The notes below the pieces were generated by a model. It worked only from the letters and a program-made list of their open reading frames with translations. It was not told the origin of the DNA and did not search any database. The position numbers and the translations under genes were made by a program. 64,000 bases of DNA from an uncultured Oscillospiraceae bacterium (GTDB taxonomy: Bacteria > Bacillota > Clostridia > Oscillospirales > Acutalibacteraceae): contig UQWL01000002.1 in assembly GCA_900544715.1 (NCBI GenBank), forward strand, positions 1-64,000, read 5' to 3'. Within the stretch, counting starts at the first letter, position 1. Every line of letters begins with the position of its first letter. Positions 26,622-35,329 of this stretch are shown piece by piece.

Positions 26622-29069
26622 TTAACTGAAAGTTTTGGTATCCAGCAGGCCGTTTCTAGCCTGCCGCAGGGCGGCGTATTTTTCCTCCAGTGCCTGGCGC
26701 TTTTCCGTCTTATCAAAGGCCCGCTCCCGGTAGACGGATTTATATTGCAATTCATTGCTGCGGCCCGCCACATAAACCTGGTTGGAAAGCACTTCGCGCA
26801 ACAGCGCATCGAAAGAGAGCCAGAGCTTATCGATGGCGTTTTGTGCATACCCGGTCAGATTCATAGCCGAAACTTCATTGAGCAGGGCAACATATTCTGA
26901 AACGGGCAGCAACCCGCGGTAGGCCTCTTCCAGTGCATGTTGCGCATCATCCACTGCCTGCTGGGAAGCAGCCCCCTCAGAAAGGATGACTTTGGCGTGT
27001 TCCAGCGCGCTTTGAAAGATCAGGTAGGTGTAATCGATATACTGCTCGTTTTCTGGCAGCTTGCAGTTGTTCACCGCCTTTTGCAGTGCATCCGTTGAGA
27101 CGGTGGATTTCGGCTTCTGGTTGTTCGGGAGTAGGTCATTTTTAGCAATTATAAGCTCGTGTTCCGCCTGGTCGAGCAGGATATCCAGCTTGACCACGCC
27201 GTTATGCCGGATGGTTACCGTGAGCGTTTGAGTGGCTGGGTCCCATTTTGTGGTGTGGGTGAAGGGGCGCGTTTGCACGGCACCCTCCATGTTGCTGCGT
27301 AGGATTAGCTTTGGCGCGCCGCCGTTGAGTGTGCCGGTTACTGTGATCGTGGTTTCACGCATTTTGCTGTCGTCCACCCCGAGCGGATTTCCGTTTTCAT
27401 CAAGCGTCAGGTATTCCCCACAGAGCTCCACCCAGCTTTTGTTTTTGCGCATTTCCGGTGTGACTTCCTTGATCATTTTTCCCTTATCAGTGCGGTAGTT
27501 GGAGAGATAAAAAGAGAGGCGGTCCTGCTTTTCTGTGACGATCGCTGAGGTGTGCTCCTGCGCGGTGATGGAAAAGGCGGAGGCGTTGCTGTATAGCGGT
27601 GTCATGCTGGCTGTTTTTGCACCCTGCATGTTTTCTAGATTGTTGATAAAATACCATTGATCCTTCGTGCGCACGGCATAGGTATCGCCCTGCGCCTGCT
27701 CTGGGAAAAGGGTGTCGTAATCAGCCTGCTCTTTTTTCTGATCGATCAATGCAATCCCGTTTTGGGCAAACAACTCCCGTTCGGCTTGGCGCAGGTTAGA
27801 GGGCAGCAGGGGGAGAATCCGGTAACGGCCGGTCGATGGATACAAATTCGACTCTTTCAAATTATAATGAAAATCTGGATAATTTGCGCGGCCCAAAACC
27901 GCAGCAGGCGTTTCCTTGAGCACATCCTCCCGGCTTGGAATTGCAATCTCTCCGTTGAGGATGGCGTCGAAAAGGGGGGAGATGCCATATTGAAAGCCGG
28001 CGATCGGCTTCCCACCGTTGGAGGTGGAGAAGTTTGGAGCCTCCGCCTTGAAGCAGGTGCCGCCGCAACTCATGACGAGCATCATGGACTGGACGTACAT
28101 ATTTTCAGGATAGGAGAGGATGAGATCCCATTCGTCGTCTACATATTTGTCATATTCCCCAAAGAGGGATTTTTTGTCTCCATCCACCTGCCAGTGCCAC
28201 CAGTCGGAGGCAACGCCCCAGTTGCCGACGAGTCCCGCCAGCCAAAGCCCCTGCATCACGGAATAGGAGGAGGGGTTGCCGTAGGATTCCTTATTCATCA
28301 ATACGATGTTTGCCGCATTCTTTTTAAAAACGGAATAAAAGGCCTCATTTTTCTCAAACCATTCGAGCACCATGCCGTTATCATAGTTCATATTGGTATC
28401 GGTCCAAAAGAAAAACGCGCCGTATTTGGCCGCAAGGGTAATGCAGTCGATGAGATATTGCGCATTGCTGCTCTCCACCTCGCCGCGCCAGATGACGCCG
28501 TTGTAAAGCTCTGCGGCATTCAGACCGTAAAAATAATCGTGCCGGCTGGCAAAGCGCTCCTCCAGCCAGGCAATTGGAATGCGCTCCTCCATCTGATACT
28601 CCCCATTAATATTCTGGATGGCATATGGAATCTGATTTTTTTCGCATTCGTCGGCGGTCGTTTCCAGCCATGCGAGCGCCTTGTCGCTTCCGGGCAGGAG
28701 CGTATGGCCTGGGATCAGCAAGAGCACTGTATAGGGCTTTTGATTTTCAGGGATCGCATTCCATAATGTTAGCAGAGGCTCATCTCCATAGTAATTGACG
28801 AGGTTGAGCGGGTTTTGGCTGTCAATCACACGCCGGAGCGGCTGCTTTTCCCCGGACGAAACGGGTTGGAAAGTCTGAAGCAGCACCTTACGCTCATTTT
28901 CGGAGAACTGCTTTTCATCCTGTGGGAGCTGGTTTGTCATCGTATAGGCGATGGTTCCGGCAATTGCGGCAATCACAACAGCGATGGAAAGGCAGATGGA
29001 AATGATCGCCGCAAGCCGCTTTTTTTGCCGCTCTTTTCCGGCCTGCTTTTTCTCCGGGTCCTTGCGCAT
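26622..29069 (-). CDS. Membrane-anchored GH98-like endoglycosidase with FIVAR domain
   Basis: The product has 815 residues. A basic start is followed by a membrane helix at about residues 19-45. The catalytic region (about 75-380) has features I recognise from GH98 endo-beta-galactosidases: PLRRVIDSQNPLNLV near residue 78, YGAFFFWTDTN near 215, and the SYSVMQGLWLAG then GNWGVASDWWHW stretch near 265-290. A beta-rich C-domain follows, and about residues 640-715 form a FIVAR helical module (ALEEAYRGL end). GH98 enzymes release blood-group trisaccharides or cut xylan. The family call is from memory. In the GNWGVASDWW stretch the acidic residue is Asp where I expect Glu. GGGAGC precedes the ATG. 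Confidence 0.6.
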   Translation of the reverse strand: MRKDPEKKQAGKERQKKRLAAIISICLSIAVVIAAIAGTIAYTMTNQLPQDEKQFSENERKVLLQTFQPVSSGEKQPLRRVIDSQNPLNLVNYYGDEPLLTLWNAIPENQKPYTVLLLIPGHTLLPGSDKALAWLETTADECEKNQIPYAIQNINGEYQMEERIPIAWLEERFASRHDYFYGLNAAELYNGVIWRGEVESSNAQYLIDCITLAAKYGAFFFWTDTNMNYDNGMVLEWFEKNEAFYSVFKKNAANIVLMNKESYGNPSSYSVMQGLWLAGLVGNWGVASDWWHWQVDGDKKSLFGEYDKYVDDEWDLILSYPENMYVQSMMLVMSCGGTCFKAEAPNFSTSNGGKPIAGFQYGISPLFDAILNGEIAIPSREDVLKETPAAVLGRANYPDFHYNLKESNLYPSTGRYRILPLLPSNLRQAERELFAQNGIALIDQKKEQADYDTLFPEQAQGDTYAVRTKDQWYFINNLENMQGAKTASMTPLYSNASAFSITAQEHTSAIVTEKQDRLSFYLSNYRTDKGKMIKEVTPEMRKNKSWVELCGEYLTLDENGNPLGVDDSKMRETTITVTGTLNGGAPKLILRSNMEGAVQTRPFTHTTKWDPATQTLTVTIRHNGVVKLDILLDQAEHELIIAKNDLLPNNQKPKSTVSTDALQKAVNNCKLPENEQYIDYTYLIFQSALEHAKVILSEGAASQQAVDDAQHALEEAYRGLLPVSEYVALLNEVSAMNLTGYAQNAIDKLWLSFDALLREVLSNQVYVAGRSNELQYKSVYRERAFDKTEKRQALEEKYAALRQARNGLLDTKTFS

Positions 29070-29103
29070 ACAAAACGCTCCCTTTCAGAGGAAATCTCCC
29101 TCT

Positions 29104-29117
29104 ATTTCAATTGAAAT
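29104..29117. promoter_or_regulatory. Palindromic operator candidate of the GH98-like gene
   Basis: A perfect 14-base palindrome (ATTTCAATTGAAAT) lies just downstream of the -10 box of the minus-strand promoter, where a bound repressor would block transcription. No cognate regulator is encoded next to it. Confidence 0.45.
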
Positions 29118-29127
29118 TCCTATGCTG

Positions 29128-29157
29128 ATGTTACCATTCCCACGTTCCACTTGTCAA
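29128..29157 (-). promoter_or_regulatory. Promoter of the GH98-like gene
   Basis: On the minus strand, a perfect TTGACA (29152-29157), 18 bases, then TAACAT (29128-29133). The start would be near 29121, about 50 bases before the ATG. Confidence 0.6.
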
Positions 29158-29182
29158 TGCCTGAAGGCTGCGGAATTGCCGC

Positions 29183-29211
29183 TTGTCAAATCGGCGTGCG
29201 CCCGGTATAAT
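29183..29211 (+). promoter_or_regulatory. Promoter of metF-metH
   Basis: TTGTCA at 29183-29188, a 17-base spacer and a perfect TATAAT at 29206-29211. The leader of about 100 bases before metF contains a GGGGCGGCTGTCCCC hairpin, but I recognise no known riboswitch in it. Confidence 0.75.
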
Positions 29212-29319
29212 ATTTTCATCGTATCGCTCAGGAGGGCTGGGGCGGCTGTCCCCATCTGCTGACGCAAACGATGATTCAGGCGGCTTTTGTGAAAGCACGC
29301 CCGGAAAGAAGGATGTATC

Positions 29320-30186
29320 ATGCTCATTCGTGAATGCCTGAAGCAAAAAGACGTAACGCTATCCTTTGAGGTATTTCCGCCGAAGCCGGGGATGCCCTTT
29401 CAGCCCGTGCAGGAGGCGGCAGCAGCGCTCTCTCAATATAACCCGGATTTTATGAGCGTCACCTATGGCGCAGGCGGCGGCACCTCCCAGAACACCATTG
29501 ATATTGCCTCCTTCATTCAAGAGGAGTGCGCAACGGTGGCGCTTGCGCACCTGAGCTGTGTTTCCTCCTCCAGGGAGGAGGTTGCCCGGCTGATTGAGGA
29601 GCTCAAGGCAAAGGGGATTCAGAATGTGCTGGCCCTGCGTGGCGATATCCCGGACGGTATGGCGTTCCCTGAGGCTGGTTACTATAAATATGCCTATCAG
29701 CTTGTGGAGGAAATAAAATCACGCGGCGACTTCTGTGTGGGGGCCGCCTGCTATCCGGAGGGGCATGTGGAATGTGCCAGCAACACAGCAGACCTCAGCC
29801 ACCTGAAGGCCAAGGTGGATTGCGGCTGTGATTTTCTCATTACACAGATGTTTTTTGATAATCATGTGTTATACAGCTTTTTGTACCGTGCGCTGCGTGT
29901 GGGGATTGATGTGCCCGTGATCGCCGGCGTGATGCCGGTGACGAGCGGGCGGCAGATCAAGCGAATCTGTGCGTTAGCGGGGACGACGCTCACCCCGAAA
30001 TTCCGCTCGATCCTCGATCGCTTTGGCGACAATCCCGCGGCGCTCAAGCAGGCCGGAATCGCCTACGCGACCGATCAGATCATTGACCTGCTGGCAAACG
30101 GCGTGAGGGGTATCCATCTCTATACGATGAATAAGCCCGACGTTGCGCAGAAGATTGTTGCAAATTTGTCTGAAATACTTGCCTGA
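29320..30186 (+). CDS. metF: Methylenetetrahydrofolate reductase
   Basis: The product has 288 residues, normal for bacterial MetF, a (beta/alpha)8 flavoprotein. The N-terminal strand holds the conserved glutamate (LSFEVFPPKPG), followed by SVTYGAGG and the LRGDIP segment near residue 108. It reduces 5,10-methylene-THF to 5-methyl-THF, the methyl donor for the neighbouring metH product. Its stop codon overlaps the first codon of metH (TGATG), so the two are translationally coupled. GAAAGAAGG precedes the ATG. Confidence 0.95.
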   Translation: MLIRECLKQKDVTLSFEVFPPKPGMPFQPVQEAAAALSQYNPDFMSVTYGAGGGTSQNTIDIASFIQEECATVALAHLSCVSSSREEVARLIEELKAKGIQNVLALRGDIPDGMAFPEAGYYKYAYQLVEEIKSRGDFCVGAACYPEGHVECASNTADLSHLKAKVDCGCDFLITQMFFDNHVLYSFLYRALRVGIDVPVIAGVMPVTSGRQIKRICALAGTTLTPKFRSILDRFGDNPAALKQAGIAYATDQIIDLLANGVRGIHLYTMNKPDVAQKIVANLSEILA

Positions 30187-32594
30187 TGAGTTTGGTACGG
30201 GAATGGGGGATTCCATTGGATATTCGTTCGTTGCTCGGTAAGCAGCTGCTCTTTTTTGATGGCGGCATGGGTTCTCTTTTGCAGGAGAAGGGCTTACAGC
30301 CCGGCGCGCTGCCGGAATTGATGAATTTGACCGATCCACAGACGGTCCGGCAGATTCATATGGAGTATTATCAGGCGGGCAGCCATGTCGTCACCGCCAA
30401 TACCTTTGGCGCGAACCGCCTGAAGCTTGCGGGCAGCGGGCATGCGGTGGAAGAAGTGGTTTCAGCCGCCGTGGCCAACGCGCGCGCTGCGGCGGAGCAG
30501 TGCGGAGGGGACGAGCCCCGGTTTGTCGCCCTCGATATTGGCCCCACAGGCAAGCTGCTCGCCCCCATGGGGGAGCTGCCGTTTGAGGAGGCGGTCGACG
30601 CCTTTGCAGAGGTTGCTCGGGCAGGCGAGCGAGCGGGCGCGGATCTCGCGATCATTGAAACCATGACGGATACCTATGAGGCAAAGGCCGCCGTGCTCGC
30701 AGTGAAGGAGCATACCAACCTGCCCGTGTTCCTGACTTTTTCGTTTGACGCACAGGGGAAGCTGCTCACCGGCGGCTCCATCGCCGCTGCCGTCAGCCTG
30801 GCGGAAGGGTTGCGCGTGGATGCGCTCGGCTTTAACTGCGGCCTTGGCCCCGTGCAGATGAAGGGCTTCCTGCCGCAGCTGCTGGAGGCAACCTCTACGC
30901 CCGTCATCCTCAACCCGAATGCCGGCATGCCCGCCATGCGGGAGGGGAAAACGGTGTATGATGTGCTGCCGGAGGAATTTGCCGCTGAGATGGAGCAGAT
31001 GGCGAAAATGGGCGCCTCGGTGCTCGGTGGATGCTGCGGCACAACGCCGGCCTATATTCGTAAAATGGTTGCCCGCTGTAAACCGCTTTCGCCCGTGCCG
31101 GTCGCACGAAAGGGCAAAACAATCGTATCCTCCTATGCGGAAATCTGCGAGATCGGCGTGGCCCCTGTGATCATCGGTGAGCGCATCAACCCAACGGGGA
31201 AAAAGCGCTTTCAGCAGGCCCTGCGGGAAAACGATATGGATTATGTGCTCACGCAGGCGGTCGAGCAGCAGGCGAGCGGCGCGCATATTCTGGATGTTAA
31301 CGTCGGCCTGCCCGGCATTGACGAGCAGGCAGTGATGGGCAAGGCCGTGGAGGCACTCCAGTGCGTTACAGCGCTTCCGCTCCAGATCGACAGCTCTGAC
31401 CCGGCGGTTATGGAGCATGCTTTGCGCCTCTATAACGGCAAGGCGATGATCAATTCCGTCAACGGCAAGCAGGAGGTGATGGACCAGGTCTTTCCTCTGG
31501 CGCAAAAATACGGCGGCGTGATCGTCGCGCTGACGCTCGATGAATCCGGCATTCCCACTACGGCGGAAGGCAGGCTCCAGATTGCGCGGCGGATCGTATC
31601 GGAAGCGGAGAAATATGGGATCGAAAAAAAGGATATCGTTATTGACGCCCTGACCATGACCATCAGCTCGGATGCACAGGCAGCCCACACAACGCTTGAG
31701 GCCGTGCGCCTGATCAAGCGGGAGCTGGGTGTGAAAACGGTGCTCGGCGTGTCCAATGTTTCCTTCGGGTTACCCAGCCGGGAGGTGATCAACGCCGCCT
31801 TTTACACCCTGGCGCTTCAGGCCGGGCTGGATGCGGGCATCATCAACCCAAATGTGGCCTCGATGCGCGGGGCGTACCTGAGCTATTGTGCGCTTGCAGG
31901 GCTCGATCCGCAGTGCGGCGCGTATGTCTCCCATTTCACAGGAGGAGAAGAGCAGACGGCAAAGGGGAAAGAGCTCTCTCTCTATGAAATTCTGCTGCGC
32001 GGCTTGAAGGACCAGGCCTATGAGAGCACAAAGGCGCTTTTGCAAAGCCAGGATTCCAACGAGATCATCGACCAGATCCTTGTCCCGGCCCTCAATGAGG
32101 TGGGGCAGGGGTTTGAAAAGAAAACGGTGTTTCTCCCGCAGCTCATGAGCAGCGCCGCAGCGGCAGCCAACGCCTTCGAGGCGATCAAGGAGCATGTGCA
32201 GGCAAGCGGCGCCGCGCCGGAGAAGCACGGCACGATCCTGCTCGCCACAGTGGAGGGGGATATTCACGATATCGGCAAAAATATCGTGAAGGTGATGCTG
32301 GAGAACTATGGCTTTGACGTGGTCGACCTTGGCAAAAACGTGCCCTGCGAGCAAGTGGCGGAGGAAGCGGCTCGGCTCGGCTGCCGGTTGGTGGGCCTGA
32401 GCGCGTTAATGACCACCACCGTGCCCGCGATGGAGCGCACGATCCGGCTGATTCGGGAGCGCGGCCTCGATTGCCGGGTTATGGTGGGTGGCGCGGTGCT
32501 CACGCAGGAATATGCGGATGAGATCGGCGCGGATTTTTACGGAAAAGACGCGATGGCGAGCGTGCGCTTTGCGCAGCAGCTGTTTTCCGTGTAA
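30186..32594 (+). CDS. metH: Cobalamin-dependent methionine synthase, without reactivation domain
   Basis: The product has 802 residues with domains in order: homocysteine methyltransferase (about 10-295, zinc ligands in GGCCGTTP near 281), pterin-binding barrel (about 320-580, entering at GERINPTGKKRF), then cobalamin cap and B12-binding domain (about 590-802) with the His ligand in DIHDIG near 692. The C-terminal SAM-dependent reactivation domain of E. coli MetH (about 1,230 residues) is missing; that is common in Clostridia, where a separate protein may do this job. ATG 30186 overlaps the metF stop. A TTG at 30216 with GGGGGA five bases upstream would give the usual family start (M-D-I-R) and may be the true one. 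Confidence 0.93.
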   Translation: MSLVREWGIPLDIRSLLGKQLLFFDGGMGSLLQEKGLQPGALPELMNLTDPQTVRQIHMEYYQAGSHVVTANTFGANRLKLAGSGHAVEEVVSAAVANARAAAEQCGGDEPRFVALDIGPTGKLLAPMGELPFEEAVDAFAEVARAGERAGADLAIIETMTDTYEAKAAVLAVKEHTNLPVFLTFSFDAQGKLLTGGSIAAAVSLAEGLRVDALGFNCGLGPVQMKGFLPQLLEATSTPVILNPNAGMPAMREGKTVYDVLPEEFAAEMEQMAKMGASVLGGCCGTTPAYIRKMVARCKPLSPVPVARKGKTIVSSYAEICEIGVAPVIIGERINPTGKKRFQQALRENDMDYVLTQAVEQQASGAHILDVNVGLPGIDEQAVMGKAVEALQCVTALPLQIDSSDPAVMEHALRLYNGKAMINSVNGKQEVMDQVFPLAQKYGGVIVALTLDESGIPTTAEGRLQIARRIVSEAEKYGIEKKDIVIDALTMTISSDAQAAHTTLEAVRLIKRELGVKTVLGVSNVSFGLPSREVINAAFYTLALQAGLDAGIINPNVASMRGAYLSYCALAGLDPQCGAYVSHFTGGEEQTAKGKELSLYEILLRGLKDQAYESTKALLQSQDSNEIIDQILVPALNEVGQGFEKKTVFLPQLMSSAAAAANAFEAIKEHVQASGAAPEKHGTILLATVEGDIHDIGKNIVKVMLENYGFDVVDLGKNVPCEQVAEEAARLGCRLVGLSALMTTTVPAMERTIRLIRERGLDCRVMVGGAVLTQEYADEIGADFYGKDAMASVRFAQQLFSV

Positions 32595-32630
32595 ATGCCG
32601 ATGGATCATACGGTGGTGAAATGATAGAGA

Positions 32631-32660
32631 AGGCTGCTGCAACATGCTTTGCAGCAGCCT
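32631..32660. terminator. Hairpin between metH and araC-type gene
   Basis: A perfect 12-base stem (AGGCTGCTGCAA at 32631-32642 with 32649-32660) followed by CTTGACATTTCC. It separates convergent genes. Confidence 0.65.
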
Positions 32661-32717
32661 CTTGACATTTCCAATGATTTTATGTGCTTCCAAGCCCTTC
32701 AGCGCCTTGCACGATAC

Positions 32718-33632
32718 CTAAAAACCGTGTTTTTTCCGGTATTCTGCGGGCGCATAGCCCGTGTGTTTTTTAAAGCAGTTGGAAAAGTAATTCCGGTCAG
32801 CATAGGAGAGGTGCTGAGCGACCTCATCAATCGTAAAGCTGGTATTGCATAGGTAGAGCTTGGCAACCTCGATTTTTTTCTGCTCAAAGTAGCGGTAGGG
32901 CGTGATGCCATAGGCGTTGCGGAATAGCGTGATAATGTGATTTTTGGAATAGCTGAATTCTGCGCAGATCGTTTCCAGCGACAGTTTCCCCTCGATTTGC
33001 GCGTCGATGGCCGCTCGGACCTTTTCCGGAAGGGAGGTTTCACGCTGTGTGACCGCGCGGTTCATTTGAAGAACCATCTGGAGCAGGATTACCGTCAGGC
33101 TCTCGAGCAGGCGAGGATAATCCCTTTTCTGAGCCTGCACGCACCGGCTGATCTCATGAAAATAGGGGAGCAGGTTACAGTTTGCAAAGCAATAGCTGTT
33201 TTTTGGCAGATAGGAATCGATCATGTTTTGCATAAATGGCCCGTCAAAAACGATCCAATGCTTTTGCCAGGGGGTTTGCGGGTCGGCCGCATAGGAGTGC
33301 GCGCTGTGCTTTGTTAACAGAATCGCGCAGTTCTGTTCCGGGCGGTATGTTTGGCCGTTGATTTTCAGGATACCGGCCCCCTCCGAAATGTATTCAATTG
33401 CCATGATCCGGGAGCGGGGGCGGATCACATGGTAATCCGGGCCGCATTTTGTTTCCCCAATGACCATCACATTCACGGGAAGAGCCGGATCATAAAACGG
33501 CCAGAGGGTAACGGCACGGTCGCCCGGGCTATATGCGGTTTCGCCCAAAATAGCGTTGCCTGGGAGCACTGTCTGACCTGATGTTGAGGCTTCCGGCGCT
33601 GGATGACCGGTTGGATATTCCTCATATTTCAT
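32718..33632 (-). CDS. AraC-family transcriptional regulator
   Basis: The product has 304 residues. An N-terminal cupin-like sensing domain (about 20-150) is followed by two helix-turn-helix motifs, the second ending YADRNYFSNCFKKHTGYAPA. The divergent neighbour is a GPH sugar symporter followed by an (alpha/alpha)6 enzyme-like gene, so this regulator most likely activates that pair in response to a sugar. The start at 33632 is the best methionine before the sensing domain; GAGAGG stands unusually far (about 17 bases) upstream, so the start is uncertain. Confidence 0.88.
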   Translation of the reverse strand: MKYEEYPTGHPAPEASTSGQTVLPGNAILGETAYSPGDRAVTLWPFYDPALPVNVMVIGETKCGPDYHVIRPRSRIMAIEYISEGAGILKINGQTYRPEQNCAILLTKHSAHSYAADPQTPWQKHWIVFDGPFMQNMIDSYLPKNSYCFANCNLLPYFHEISRCVQAQKRDYPRLLESLTVILLQMVLQMNRAVTQRETSLPEKVRAAIDAQIEGKLSLETICAEFSYSKNHIITLFRNAYGITPYRYFEQKKIEVAKLYLCNTSFTIDEVAQHLSYADRNYFSNCFKKHTGYAPAEYRKKHGF

Positions 33633-33675
33633 AGTATATTGTCTATATTCCTCTCTGATTATTCGTGATATTATT

Positions 33676-33704
33676 ATCATAACATACAATGGGCGCTTTG
33701 TGAA
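33676..33704 (-). promoter_or_regulatory. Promoter of the AraC-family gene
   Basis: On the minus strand TTCACA (33699-33704), 17 bases, TATGAT (33676-33681), about 45 bases before the start at 33632. Confidence 0.55.
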
Positions 33705-33768
33705 TTGGATTTTTGCGTGGAGGGGAGCTCGTAAGCAATCAAATCTGTTAGAAGGCGTTGCATCCGTG

Positions 33769-33788
33769 CTGTGTATTTTGATACACAG
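33769..33788. promoter_or_regulatory. Inverted repeat upstream of the symporter
   Basis: CTGTGTAT, a four-base TTTG spacer, then ATACACAG. It lies about 45 bases before the symporter start, in the divergent region with the AraC-type gene; it may be an operator or a hairpin in the leader. Confidence 0.4.
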
Positions 33789-33832
33789 TGTGGAATGGCT
33801 GCCTCAGTTAAATCAAGTTGGGGGGAATGATT

Positions 33833-35275
33833 GTGAAAAAATGGAATTTGAAATCGGCTGTTGAAGGGGTAAAAACGTATTGGGACAAACCGCCAGAGGG
33901 GAAATACATCCCTTATCAAGAATTTGTCGCCTATTCCGTGGGCGGCATCGGCGTGAATACGATCAATTCGCTGTTTGGCTATGTTGCACTTACGGCAAAC
34001 TGTCTGCTTTTGGGCTCGGCCTATCAAATTGCACCGATGGACCTTGCGATTATGTCCATTGTCATGAGCATCTTAAATCTGGTGAAAACGCCGTTTATCA
34101 GCATGCTTGTCGATAATACCAACACAAAATACGGCAAATTCCGCCCGTATTTGCTCCTGACCGGGGTGCCGACGGCTGTTTTGCTGATTCTGATGGCGTT
34201 TATTCCGAATTCACTCTCTTATCCGCTCAAATGCACGATGCTCAGCCTAATCTATGCACTACTGATGATTTTTCAATCCCTATATGCACTCGCTTTTACG
34301 AGCCTTGCACAGGTGCTCACGCCCAATGGGGAGGAGCGTACGGGGCTTTTATCCGTTAGCCAGTTTATCTATAGCCTTGGCCCATCCATTGTGAATCTTT
34401 TCTTCCCGATTTTGGCTGGCTTATTTCCGGGGGGAATGACGGGCTTTACCGCCTACCGCACGCTGTTTCCGATTTTTTCTGTGTTTGGAATTATTTTAAG
34501 CTTGTGGACGTTCAAAGGCACGGAAGAAAAAATTGTTGTCCCCAGAAACTATGTGGCCAAGGTCCGCTTTGTGGACGGCATCTCTGAGATCAAAAGCAAT
34601 AAATATTTTTGGCTGATGACGCTTTATAACGTACTCGGCGGCCTGAAGTATGGCATCGGTGGGATTTTAGCATGGTATTGTATCTATGTGATCCGCAGCG
34701 ACGCCGTGCTGGGGGTGATGAATGCCGTGATCGGCACAGCGTCCGTGCCGGGCATGCTGCTCGCGCCGCTGTTGGCCAAAAAGATCGGAAAACGCTCATC
34801 CCTCATCTGGTTTAATCTGCTGCGGGCAGTATTTGCGGGGCTGATGCTCGTCACCACAAAGAGCCCGTTTTTATTCCTCGCGTGCCTCTATCTTTCCACG
34901 GTGGCGATCGGCGGCGACGGCGTTATGGTATCCGCAATGACGGCGGATGTGTTTGACTACCAGCAGTGGAAGACCGGCAAGCGGCTGGAGGGCTTTATCA
35001 CCCAGTTCAGCGGCATGTTGGTAACGGCGGCCACGATGCTCTTCAATTTGATTCTTCCATGGTTTTATGAGCACTATGGGCTGGAGAAGGATTATACCGT
35101 TTTGTTCCAGGAGGCGGTTCGCACGCCTATTTTCAACATCATGATTATCACCACGGTTATCAGCTGCCTTGCAGCGGTGATTCCGATCCTGTTCTATGAT
35201 ATGACGGAAAAAAAGCAGGCGCAAATCATTGCGGATTTGAAGGAGCGCGCGGAGCGTGCAGAAGCGGGAATTTAA
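33833..35275 (+). CDS. GPH-type sugar:cation symporter
   Basis: The product has 480 residues with 12 membrane helices in the glycoside-pentoside-hexuronide group of the MFS. The N-terminus has the segment YWDKPPEGKYIPYQEF and then AYSVGGIG, shared with the second symporter at 39310. The central loop contains the conserved DxxxW-like position (DGISEIKSNKYF). It ends 23 residues after FYDMTEKKQ. Function is uptake of a sugar or short glycoside with Na+ or H+. GTG 33833 lies seven bases after GGGGGG; an ATG at 33827 is too close to that site. Likely one transcript with the next gene. Confidence 0.85.
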   Translation: MKKWNLKSAVEGVKTYWDKPPEGKYIPYQEFVAYSVGGIGVNTINSLFGYVALTANCLLLGSAYQIAPMDLAIMSIVMSILNLVKTPFISMLVDNTNTKYGKFRPYLLLTGVPTAVLLILMAFIPNSLSYPLKCTMLSLIYALLMIFQSLYALAFTSLAQVLTPNGEERTGLLSVSQFIYSLGPSIVNLFFPILAGLFPGGMTGFTAYRTLFPIFSVFGIILSLWTFKGTEEKIVVPRNYVAKVRFVDGISEIKSNKYFWLMTLYNVLGGLKYGIGGILAWYCIYVIRSDAVLGVMNAVIGTASVPGMLLAPLLAKKIGKRSSLIWFNLLRAVFAGLMLVTTKSPFLFLACLYLSTVAIGGDGVMVSAMTADVFDYQQWKTGKRLEGFITQFSGMLVTAATMLFNLILPWFYEHYGLEKDYTVLFQEAVRTPIFNIMIITTVISCLAAVIPILFYDMTEKKQAQIIADLKERAERAEAGI

Positions 35276-35329
35276 TCGAATCTTCCAAATCCGGTTTTTC
35301 AGCCCTGTAGGAAAGGAAGGCGAGGATAG

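Noticed and set aside
29212..29319. Riboswitch (SAM or THF type) in the metF leader
   Set aside because: The leader is only about 100 bases and shows none of the conserved cores I know; only a simple hairpin was seen.
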